Source of the DNA: Bin80 sp965208025
GTDB taxonomy: Bacteria; Bacteroidota; Rhodothermia; Rhodothermales; Bin80
DNA length: 64,000 bases
Direction of reading: 5' to 3'
Assembly (NCBI GenBank): GCA_965208025.1
Contig: OZ242302.1
Span: 806,001-870,000, forward strand
The notes under the pieces were generated by a model. That model was given only the letters and a program-made list of their open reading frames with translations, did not search any database and was not told the DNA's origin. Positions 38,571 to 46,829 of the stretch are shown here, in pieces. Position numbers and translations under genes: made by a program. Positions within the stretch are counted from its first letter, which is position 1; each line of letters starts with the position of its first letter.

Positions 38571-39470
38571 CTATTCGGTCTGAATCCGATCAATCAGACT
38601 TTCAAATGCTTCAATTGGACGGGATCCATTGAGGAGAAAGCCATTCACATAGAACGCGGGAGTCCCAGTGAGTCCAAAGCGTTGGGCGGTGGAGGTTGAA
38701 ATATCAACATCCAGTGCGACACCTTGATTCGTAGCAGTGGATTCGTCCTCGGCACAGGCTTGCCATAGATCCAGATCAATTGAAGTTTCCCCAAGCCATG
38801 ATCGGACGGTTCTGATCATTGAGTCAGAGGAAATTTGACTCTGAAGTTCAAAGAATTTATCATGTAGAACCCAAAAGGCGGCATCACTCTGCCGCGCAGC
38901 ACACTCCGCCGCAATCGCCGCAGGCTTAGCCCAGTCATGCATATCCAACGGGAAGTGTAAATAAACGAAACGAATCAATTCGGGATACTTATCCAGAAGT
39001 TGCTCTACAACTTTGCTGGCCCGTGCGCAGTAGGGACACTGAAAATCACTGAATTCGTAGATCGTGATTGGAGCATCGGAAGGACCTCGACTTGGTCTAC
39101 CATTCGCGAACCTGCTTAATGCCCGATGAGACTCCTCTGCAACCTGACGTTCCTGTGCGAGTTGCTCTGCAATCTTTTGATCAATTTCTGCCTGAGTAAG
39201 ACTCACATCTATGGGAGAGGTGGTCAATAGAATAAGGTGCCCCAGCTCCTCGGAGAGTAGAAATTCTATGGTCTGTTGGTCGTTGATCAGAAGCAAACCC
39301 TGCTTAAGACCATCATATGGACTGGATTCAAGATCCCCAATGGATAGTTCAGCTCCGACTAATTCGGGAAGGCTGTACCGTATGTTTGCGAGAAGTTGCT
39401 CTTGATCCAATCCCTGGGCAGTAACCGAGAGAGTAAACAGCAAATTGAACAGGAGAAGAGTCCACCGCAT
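38571..39470 (-). CDS. DsbA-like thiol-disulfide oxidoreductase
   Basis: An exported protein of 299 residues. I start it at ATG 39470, since the signal peptide MRWTLLLFNLLFTLSVTAQG begins there; the frame is open to 39572. An unassigned N-terminal region precedes the thioredoxin fold. The active site is CPYC (Cys145, Cys148) in EFSDFQCPYCARA, with the cis-proline region GTPAFYVNGF. This matches DsbA/DsbG-like proteins with a helical insertion (YLHFPLDMHDWAKPAA). It likely forms or isomerises disulfides in the periplasm. Confidence 0.92.
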   Translation of the reverse strand: MRWTLLLFNLLFTLSVTAQGLDQEQLLANIRYSLPELVGAELSIGDLESSPYDGLKQGLLLINDQQTIEFLLSEELGHLILLTTSPIDVSLTQAEIDQKIAEQLAQERQVAEESHRALSRFANGRPSRGPSDAPITIYEFSDFQCPYCARASKVVEQLLDKYPELIRFVYLHFPLDMHDWAKPAAIAAECAARQSDAAFWVLHDKFFELQSQISSDSMIRTVRSWLGETSIDLDLWQACAEDESTATNQGVALDVDISTSTAQRFGLTGTPAFYVNGFLLNGSRPIEAFESLIDRIQTE

Positions 39471-39612
39471 AGCAACTTCAAGTAATTTTCGTGCCAACGT
39501 ATGATTCTCCCAAATGTTGCTCTTTCGCAGACATAAGAATCTAATGATGGAGATTCTCCCCGGTGTAATCAAGTGATTAAGGTCACCGTATAATCTGTAT
39601 CAATTTTGAGTG

Positions 39613-40278
39613 ATGTCTTTAATTCGAATTATTTGTTTATTCACCGTACTTGCCATTCCCTGTAAGGCCCAGGAATATGCATTCTCCATTGCGCGTGTGA
39701 AGTATGGAGGTGGTGGGGATTGGTACAGTGATGAACAGTCACTCCCCGAACTCTTGACGTATGTAAGCTCACAAACGTTGGTACATGTTGCCCCGACTGC
39801 CGAAGTGGTGGAACTCTCCAATGATCGGATCTTCACTTTCCCCTACTTGTATCTCACTGGGCATGGAAATGTCGTGTTTTCAGATCAAGAGGTTACTCAA
39901 CTCCGTCAATATCTGGAGCAGGGAGGATTTTTGCATATTGATGACAACTACGGTCTGGATGAAGCCATTCGCCGTGAAATGGCGAAAGTGTTCCCTCAAC
40001 AGGAATTTGTTGAACTCCCTTTTGATCATCCTATCTTTAGAATTCATTACCCGTTTCCGAACGGTCTCCCTAAAATTCATGAGCACGATGGCCAACCACC
40101 TCAGGGGTTTGGGCTGTTTGACCGTCACGGACGTCTATGTGTTTTCTACAGTTACGAAAGTGATTTAGGGGACGGATGGGAACCTGAATCCGTTCATGAT
40201 CTACCGCCTGAAACCCGACAGCTTGCCCTCCAAATGGGAACGAATATCCTTGTGTATTCCTTGATGGGGGCGAATTGA
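39613..40278 (+). CDS. DUF4159 domain protein
   Basis: A 221-residue exported protein. A signal peptide (LIRIICLFTVLAIPCKAQ) is followed by a DUF4159 domain: ARVKYGGGGDWYSD, FPYLYLTGHGNVVFSD, LRQYLEQGGFLHIDD. This domain has a flavodoxin/ThuA-like layout. No function is established. The ATG at 39613 is preferred to a GTG one codon earlier. glyA follows 23 bp later in the same direction, so the two are probably co-transcribed. Confidence 0.85.
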   Translation: MSLIRIICLFTVLAIPCKAQEYAFSIARVKYGGGGDWYSDEQSLPELLTYVSSQTLVHVAPTAEVVELSNDRIFTFPYLYLTGHGNVVFSDQEVTQLRQYLEQGGFLHIDDNYGLDEAIRREMAKVFPQQEFVELPFDHPIFRIHYPFPNGLPKIHEHDGQPPQGFGLFDRHGRLCVFYSYESDLGDGWEPESVHDLPPETRQLALQMGTNILVYSLMGAN

Positions 40279-40301
40279 TCTTACTCTAATTCATTATAAT
40301 C

Positions 40302-41597
40302 ATGAGTCATCTTATATCCCAAGATCCACAAATCTACTCCGCAATTGAACGGGAGGTTGACCGACAGAATTTTGGACTTGAATTGATTGCTTCGGAAAAT
40401 TTTGTATCCAGAGCTGTTCTGGAAGCGCAGGGATCTGTTTTCACGAATAAATATGCCGAGGGGCTCCCAGGAAGACGCTACTACGCTGGTTGTGAATTGG
40501 CTGACATTGTAGAGGATTTGGCCCGATCGCGTGCGAGGGAATTATTTCAATGCGATTGGGCAAATGTCCAACCTCATTCAGGTGCATCGGCGAATGCAGC
40601 AGTCTATTTAAGTTGTCTCAAACCTGGTGACACCTTTCTAGGGCTTAATCTTGCACATGGTGGACACCTGACTCATGGGAGCCCCGTAAATTTCTCCGGG
40701 ATCTGGTTTCAAGCGGAATACTATGGCTTGGAAAAGAATGGTCGAATTAATATGGATCGGGTTCGTGAGAAAGCGAAAGCCGTCCAACCTAAACTGATTT
40801 CAATCGGTGCCAGTGCCTACTCCCGTGATTTTGATTATAAAGCATTTCGCTCAATTGCCGACGAGGTTGGAGCTTTGCTGTGGATGGATATGGCTCATCC
40901 TGCTGGATTGATCGCAGCAGGAATCCTTAATGATCCCCTCCCCCATGCCCATATTGTATCCACCACTACCCATAAGACTCTCAGAGGACCGCGTGGTGGA
41001 ATGCTACTCATCGGACAGGATTTTGAGAATCCATTTGGAAAAGTTGCGCCGAAGAGTGGTCGGGTTCGGAAGATGAGTGAATTACTTGATTCGGCGGTAT
41101 TCCCTGGGATGCAGGGTGGTCCACTAGTCCATGTGATTGCGGCAAAAGCGGTGGCATTCATGGAAGCGATGCAGCCCCAATTTGTCAACTATGCAAAACA
41201 GGTTCAACTCAATGCCGCTGCGATGGCGCAAGCGTTTCTGTCAAAGGGGTATGATGTAATCAGCGGGGGGACAGATAACCATCTGGTATTAGTAGACCTT
41301 CGATGTAAGAAAATTACTGGGCGAGACGCGGAAGAGGCTTTACAGTCTGCCCACATTACCGTAAATAAAAATATGGTACCCTTTGATGATCAGAGCCCTT
41401 TTGTTACGAGTGGTATCCGTTTAGGGACACCCGCTCTCACAACAAGAGGCTTCAAAGAAGCGGACATTGAAGAGGTGGTCATCTTAATTGATCGAGTCGT
41501 GAATGCACCCACAGATGAGTCTGTACAGCGACAGGTGAAAGCAGAGGTACATGCGCTGTGTGAAGCCCACCCGCTTTACGAAGATGTGCTCGCTTGA
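40302..41597 (+). CDS. glyA: Serine hydroxymethyltransferase
   Basis: A cytosolic PLP enzyme of 431 residues that interconverts serine and glycine with tetrahydrofolate, feeding one-carbon metabolism. Signatures are the N-terminal GLELIASENFVS, GLPGRRYYAGCE, the PLP-binding region SIGASAYSRDFD, WMDMAHPAGLIAAG and the catalytic lysine in VSTTTHKTLRGPRGG. Length and ends are normal. No glycine riboswitch is possible in the 23-bp gap to the preceding gene. Confidence 0.98.
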   Translation: MSHLISQDPQIYSAIEREVDRQNFGLELIASENFVSRAVLEAQGSVFTNKYAEGLPGRRYYAGCELADIVEDLARSRARELFQCDWANVQPHSGASANAAVYLSCLKPGDTFLGLNLAHGGHLTHGSPVNFSGIWFQAEYYGLEKNGRINMDRVREKAKAVQPKLISIGASAYSRDFDYKAFRSIADEVGALLWMDMAHPAGLIAAGILNDPLPHAHIVSTTTHKTLRGPRGGMLLIGQDFENPFGKVAPKSGRVRKMSELLDSAVFPGMQGGPLVHVIAAKAVAFMEAMQPQFVNYAKQVQLNAAAMAQAFLSKGYDVISGGTDNHLVLVDLRCKKITGRDAEEALQSAHITVNKNMVPFDDQSPFVTSGIRLGTPALTTRGFKEADIEEVVILIDRVVNAPTDESVQRQVKAEVHALCEAHPLYEDVLA

Positions 41598-41753
41598 CGA
41601 GAGATGATGTTTATGAAATTAGGTCTGATCCACTTAAATGATTAGAAGGTTATCATCAGGTGGAGAGCTGTCTCGGGGCTGTCTCTATCTGCCCAGCCCA
41701 ATGACTTTTGCTTGAACCGACCTGCACAGGTTTGGTATACACTCGTCGTTCAA

Positions 41754-42374
41754 ATGCAGACATCCATGGAGGTCAGGAAAATAGACCAATCATCCGATTC
41801 ATACTGCTCACAGCTTTCCGAAGAGATTTATGATATGGCTCTGGTGTGCGGTGAGCATGAAGAGATCATGGATCCACTCGGCGTGGAGGTAGATTGGCTT
41901 TTAGATTTACGAATTCCTCTTCTTGACGGGAGTATTGCCGCTCAACTTGGATCTCTCCTCGCTGATCAGTTGCGACAGACTGGCTGTAAACAAGTGGCTG
42001 GATATGGGTTCGGAGGACACGCAATGGTCTGTGCAGCCGTTCATGCAACTGGTTTTCCCCCACTCATGGGAGGCTTTATTCGGAAAAAACGCAAACCTCA
42101 TGGACGTCAGCGACTCATTGAGGGACCTCTTGATCGTAATCTTCCCGTTGTGCTATTGGATGATCTGTTGAATAGTGGTGCATCTGCACTTTATGCGCTG
42201 AATCAACTCAGAGATGATGGATTCAATGTTGAAGGATGTTTCACCATTTTTGAATTCACTTGGGGAGAAGGTCGCGCAAAGCTTGAAGGAGAGGGTTTAT
42301 GGGTAGATACACTCATGGAGTTAGCCCTTAATCGTAATCATTCAGGAAGTTCTGACTCCGTTATGCGTGCATAG
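41754..42374 (+). CDS. Phosphoribosyltransferase, orotate PRTase-like
   Basis: About 206 residues. The PRPP-binding signature VVLLDDLLNSGASAL is clear, with a flexible-loop basic segment (GGFIRKKRKPHG) and GYGFGGHAMVCAA upstream, the order seen in orotate phosphoribosyltransferases. I prefer an ATG start at 41754 (or 41766); a TTG at 41712 would extend it by 14 residues. It lies 5 bp before tatC. No other pyrimidine genes are near, so orotate is likely but not proven as substrate. Confidence 0.82.
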   Translation: MQTSMEVRKIDQSSDSYCSQLSEEIYDMALVCGEHEEIMDPLGVEVDWLLDLRIPLLDGSIAAQLGSLLADQLRQTGCKQVAGYGFGGHAMVCAAVHATGFPPLMGGFIRKKRKPHGRQRLIEGPLDRNLPVVLLDDLLNSGASALYALNQLRDDGFNVEGCFTIFEFTWGEGRAKLEGEGLWVDTLMELALNRNHSGSSDSVMRA

Positions 42375-42379
42375 GTACC

Positions 42380-43279
42380 ATGGGCTTCAGATGGCGAAGA
42401 CTATTCCAACGGGGGAAGGCCGCTGAATCCACCCTTGCGCTTGAGTCTCCCAAGACTCAAGCACTCGCCGAACCACGCGAAAATGTGTTACCCGAGGGCA
42501 GTGAAATGTCCTTTCTGGATCATCTTGAAGATTTGCGGTGGACCATCATCAAGGGGGTAGGTGGTGTCATCATCATGACCATTATCGCCGCCGTTTTTCA
42601 TAATTGGGTTGTGGATGTGGTACTGATGGGGCCCGCCAAGTCGGACTTCATCACGTATCAGATTCTGGGGGTTGATTTCACAGATCTACATTTGCAAAAC
42701 CGTACCGTGACGGGCCAATTCTTCGCGCTCGTAGGGATTGTAATGGCCGTCGGGCTTGTTGCGGGCTCTCCGATCTTGATCTACTATATCTGGAAATTTA
42801 TTGAGCCAGGACTCTATCCCCGAGAAAAAGCGGGTATGAAATTTATTTCAGCGTTTGCTACCGTCTTTTTCGTCATAGGAATTTTATTTGGTTATCTTGT
42901 CATTACCCCGCTGGCACTTAATTTTTTCAACAATTTCAATATCTCTGATATTATACGGAACGAATTTGATATTACTCGCTATTTCAGCAGTGTCACATGG
43001 TGGGCATTTGGTGCGGGAGTTCTTTTCGAGCTTCCCGTTGTTATTTACTTCCTTGCCAAGTTGGGAATTGCTACCCCCGAGCGCTTGCGTTCATTTCGTA
43101 AGTATGCTCTTCTAAGCGTATTTATTATTGGAGCAATCGTAACCCCTGCGGATCCTTTCTCAATGTTTGCGGCGGCAATCCCGCTCTATCTACTTTACGA
43201 AGGATCAATTATCGTAGCAGCATGGACGGAAAAGAAGAGGGTTCGGGAACTCAATAAAGCTTTCGGAGACACTCCTTAA
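42380..43279 (+). CDS. tatC: Sec-independent protein translocase subunit TatC
   Basis: A 299-residue inner-membrane protein. After a roughly 45-residue hydrophilic N-terminal extension it shows the TatC signature MSFLDHLEDLRWTI (the recognition glutamate) and six membrane helices, including YIWKFIEPGLYPREKAG and ITPADPFS-like IVTPADPFSMF. It exports folded proteins bearing twin-arginine signals, such as the two oxidoreductases at 29466-32137. The gene follows the PRTase gene by 5 bp and overlaps the convergent transporter gene by 4 bp. No tatA is in the window. Confidence 0.95.
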   Translation: MGFRWRRLFQRGKAAESTLALESPKTQALAEPRENVLPEGSEMSFLDHLEDLRWTIIKGVGGVIIMTIIAAVFHNWVVDVVLMGPAKSDFITYQILGVDFTDLHLQNRTVTGQFFALVGIVMAVGLVAGSPILIYYIWKFIEPGLYPREKAGMKFISAFATVFFVIGILFGYLVITPLALNFFNNFNISDIIRNEFDITRYFSSVTWWAFGAGVLFELPVVIYFLAKLGIATPERLRSFRKYALLSVFIIGAIVTPADPFSMFAAAIPLYLLYEGSIIVAAWTEKKRVRELNKAFGDTP

Positions 43280-44475
43280 CTCAATTGTCCCCAAACCCAC
43301 ATCAGGGTTCGGATTCCCAGCCCTGCACAGATCAGCGTCACCATTATTCCGAGAGCCATGTACCAGCGTGGCAGTGCTGCAATCTTTTGTCTTGTGGATA
43401 AAAACAGCACAAAACCGGCGATTAAAGGCAGTAGTAATCCATTTGCTGCCTGAGCAGCAATAATGATTTCCAGGGGGTTGCGACCATACACAGCAAAACC
43501 CACTCCAGTCAACAAGACAGAGATCCAGACAATCCGAAATCCTGGGTGTTCTGTATCCTCAGGCCATCCGAAAATCTCACGAACTCCATAAGCTGCGGCC
43601 AAAGGGGCCGTCACCGCAGAAGTAATGCCTGCGGCAAAAAGTCCAACCCCAAAAAGTAATTCAGAAAAAGGGCCTGCAACTGGCCGAATGACGGGTGCAA
43701 TCTCAGCGACTGACGTAACAGCCCCTACTTCCAGTGTAGCCCCTGCAACCAATATTGCAACTGATACAAGGCCTCCGAGTGGTAGAAAAATTGCCATGCC
43801 GATGATCTCACGCCGCCATGCAAACTGTGAATCCGTGCCAATCCAATACTTTTTTGCCGCACTCCCATGCAGGAATAGATTGTAGGTGACAACGGTTGTA
43901 CCGACGAGAGCGACCGTACGTACTAACCCTCCCTCAGGAATATTCGGAACCACTAGTCCAGTAAATGCTTGCTGCCAATCCACTGGTACAAGAAATAAGG
44001 TCACCAAAAACACCACCCCCATGAATGCCACCAAACCGGCCAATAGTTGGGTAATCATGCGCATCTGCAAGAGTAGTACTGATCCCGCGAGTCCACCAAT
44101 CAGAATGACCAGAACGCTTTGAGGAAGTCCAATGAGACTGCTTAAACCCGCGGCTGCTCCGACAATATTGCCTGTTTCAAACGCCGCGGTTCCTGCCCAG
44201 AGCCCCAAGACAACCAAGGAGATTGCAATCCAACGCGTTGAAGAATTCTGGGTATAGATCCGCAGTGCCTCTCCCATTCCAAGCCCAGACAGAATCCCGG
44301 CCTGAGCCGTAAATGATTGCAGCACGAAGGTGGCTCCAACAGAAAATAAGAGTACCCATCCGAGCGAATAGCCGAAATCAATCCCCGCCGTAGCACACGT
44401 CAATACGGTTCCAGGACCTACAAATGCAGCTACGACTAATGATGAGGTTCCAAATTGTAGCCGAGGTCGCTTCAT
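43276..44475 (-). CDS. NRAMP-like transporter lacking canonical metal ligands
   Basis: A 399-residue polytopic membrane protein with the NRAMP/MntH fold by sequence: FVGPGTVLTCATAG in helix 1, FGYSLGWVLLFS after it, and TTVVTYNLFLHGSAAKKYW in helix 6. In canonical NRAMP proteins helix 1 has DPGN and helix 6 has MPH; here these read GPGT and VTY, so the Asp, Asn and Met metal ligands are missing. The protein is otherwise complete. It may carry a different substrate. It is not safe to call it a manganese transporter. Confidence 0.8.
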   Translation of the reverse strand: MKRPRLQFGTSSLVVAAFVGPGTVLTCATAGIDFGYSLGWVLLFSVGATFVLQSFTAQAGILSGLGMGEALRIYTQNSSTRWIAISLVVLGLWAGTAAFETGNIVGAAAGLSSLIGLPQSVLVILIGGLAGSVLLLQMRMITQLLAGLVAFMGVVFLVTLFLVPVDWQQAFTGLVVPNIPEGGLVRTVALVGTTVVTYNLFLHGSAAKKYWIGTDSQFAWRREIIGMAIFLPLGGLVSVAILVAGATLEVGAVTSVAEIAPVIRPVAGPFSELLFGVGLFAAGITSAVTAPLAAAYGVREIFGWPEDTEHPGFRIVWISVLLTGVGFAVYGRNPLEIIIAAQAANGLLLPLIAGFVLFLSTRQKIAALPRWYMALGIMVTLICAGLGIRTLMWVWGQLS

Positions 44476-44800
44476 AAGATAAGTTTATATGGACAAATTT
44501 TATCCAACCTGATGATCTCCGAGCAAAATATTATCAAATTGTTGCCACCGAGAGAGGGTATCTGACTATTTGAGAGTCCAAAGATCTAACAAACATGTTG
44601 CCAGATATATGAATTACTCCATCCCATCATTACTAAGATAGTCATTAGGGAACGAACAGATTGCTAATGGTTGCCTTAAACGTTTCCACGCGCAGGTTTG
44701 CCAAAGTGGGAATAATTCCTTCAGTGTCGGCCATTCTATAAGGCGGGTTGATGATTTAGTACGGTTTAACAGGAAATTTAAGTATAAGGGAATGAATCTA
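44476..44800. other. Intergenic region before the ISL3 element
   Basis: About 325 bp, AT-rich. No ORF, RNA or repeat was recognised. Confidence 0.45.
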
Positions 44801-46211
44801 GGGTCTTCATCTTTTTAGGTAGTTAAGGTGTCAAAATTGGGATGAACGGCTATGGGATGAATTAGGTTCAGAACCAATTTTCATGTAAATTTAGTCTGTT
44901 TTGCGGGTACACTTTAACCACAATCTATCTACCTACTCATGTCTCTACGTATTTAAGATATTAATCATTTAATTGGGATTGACACGAGCTGGGAGGTCTC
45001 GGAGATCACCCAAGATCGCGAGTTGATGAAGGCCGAGATCCTTGTTACCTATTCAAAGGATTTGGTCTTACGGTGTCCTGGGTGTGGGAAAGCCTGTCCA
45101 GGGTATGACCATCGTCGTCGGAAGTGGCGTCACACGCGGATCTGTGATTATCAGACCAAAGTGGTCGCGAATGTTCCCCGTGTGATGTGTTCGGAACATG
45201 GGATCAAGACGGTATCTGTGCCATGGGCAGAAGCACGAATGCAGTATACGTTCGGGTTTGAGGCGCGCACAATTGACTGGTTAAAGGATGCCAACAGTAT
45301 CTCAACAGTAGCCACTCGGACGGGTGCGAGTTGGAGGATGATCTCCAACATCTTGGAGCGTGCGGTACAACGTGGGCTTGCCCGTAGAAAGGAGGAAAAG
45401 ATTGAACATATCTGTGTGGATGAACTTTCCGTCAGAAAAGGACACAATTACTTTACGGTGGTGGGGAATCCGATGAAAGGGACTGTGCTGTATGTTGCTG
45501 ATGGGAATAAGAAAGAGAGTCTTGCAAGCTATTATGCTCAATGTTCTTCTACACAGTTGTCCGATCTAAAAAGCGTGAGTATGGACATGTGGTCTGCGTA
45601 CATCCACGCCACTATAGACTGGGTTTCTGGCCCATTCTCAAAGATCGCATTGGATCGCTTTCATGTTGCCAAAAAGATTGGAGACGCGGTGGATAAAGCT
45701 CGGAAACAGGAGAACCGAGAATTGCGGAAACGAGGGATTCTGGACCTCACAGGAACCAAGTATGTCTGGCTGACGAATCTGATGAATATGTCGGACAAAC
45801 AAAAAATCCTGTTCAAAGAGTTAAAGAATAGTTCGCTGAGAACCGCTCGTGCATGGGCAATCAAAGACCTGTCCCAGAAGCTCTGGACCTATAAATAAAA
45901 GCCGAATGTGGGCACGCAAAGGTTGGAAGCGATGGGGCAATTGGGCCAGACGATGCAACCTTGCTCCCATGAATAAGGTGGCCGAAACCGTGGATCAACA
46001 TCTGTGGGGGATCGTCAATGCTATCCTTCTTCGGGTCAGCAATGGGCCAGCGGAAAGTCTCAATAGTCGGAGCAAAAACGTCAAAGTCCGTGCGAGAGGA
46101 TACCGGAATAAGATACGGTTTGCCAATGCGATTTACTTCTATCTCGGGGGATTGGATTTGTATCCAGTAGGCTACCAAAAACACTCAACCCACTCTTAGA
46201 GCTGTAGACCC
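44801..46211 (+). mobile_element. ISL3-family insertion sequence (decayed), approximate ends
   Basis: The limits come from a candidate imperfect inverted repeat: GGGTCTTCATCTTT at 44801-44814 and, reversed at the right end, GGGTCTACAGCTCT (46198-46211), with 11 of 14 matches. The resulting 1,411 bp is a normal ISL3 length and the transposase stop falls inside the right end. I see no clear 8-bp target duplication, so the ends are tentative. The transposase it carries is broken. Confidence 0.5.
44939..46199 (+). pseudogene. ISL3-family transposase, broken by a stop codon and a frameshift
   Basis: The likely original start is ATG 44939 (MSLRI), followed at once by an in-frame TAA (44954-44956). 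The frame then continues through IGIDTSWEVSEI and a zinc-finger region (CPGCGKACPGYD, RICDYQTK). The DDE core follows (HICVDELSVRKGHNYFTVV; SMDMWSAY; LDRFHVAKK). The frame ends at TAA 45896-45898, and the C-terminal part resumes one frame over from about 45900 (MWARKGWKRWGNWA ... GPAESLNSRSKNVKVRARGYRN). Restoring both defects would give a full-length ISL3 transposase of about 420 residues. Inactive, unless the frameshift is programmed. Confidence 0.85.
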
Positions 46212-46829
46212 AGAATAGTTACTTTGAGAAATAATTCCCAAATTTAATTACCCTTGACCACATCGTAGAGAGGGCATCGTATTCCTGTACTGTGATATGC
46301 TGGTTTGACTCCGATGCTCTCTGCTCTCACAAGAATGGCGTCAGAATTCTATTATTTCAATGCAGGATACGGTGTCTGTTCCCTCGACGGGTGTACCCAT
46401 AGCCTGCTTCTCAGTGCAAACCCGAAGTACGCCCTTACTATTTTCCGAGAATGGCACTAAATCTTAATTTGCTCCCGATCATTTTGCAGTTTAGAACTCC
46501 ATCACCACGAGACAATCTGCTACCCACTTTCCCTCTGGGAGAAGAAAATATGTTCTAGATTTGAGAGTTTGTATCTCCTCTTCAACTGAGTGATTTCAAA
46601 TGAATTTGACAGCGGACTCTACAAACTAAGAGTTATCGATCGGTACCATACCATTTTAATTCTGGTCCATGGCAGATGAGGGATCCCCAGAGTTCAACAT
46701 GCACGACGCTCTCAATGGTGAGGGGGCAGGAGAATGTTTGTTCGTTGGTGTTCAATCTTGACTTCCCTCAGTTGATTATGAATTTTGGTAAGTCGTTGAT
46801 CTACCATCAGAGGAGATGATCTTTTTGAA
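46212..46829. other. Intergenic region; right part is the start of the long direct repeat
   Basis: No gene is visible. From 46555 the sequence is near-identical to 57874 onward (the 3' flank of the second surface-protein gene). The 46212-46554 part has no match elsewhere in the window that I could see, apart from a 17-nt chance-like match to the smr gene. Confidence 0.6.

Noticed and set aside
41598..41753. tRNA-like T-arm (TTGAACC) between glyA and the PRTase
   Set aside because: No acceptor stem or anticodon arm could be folded around it.
46422..46438. 17-nt match to the smr gene (18792-18808), possible smr fragment
   Set aside because: Similarity does not extend convincingly on either side; chance or a very old fragment cannot be told apart.
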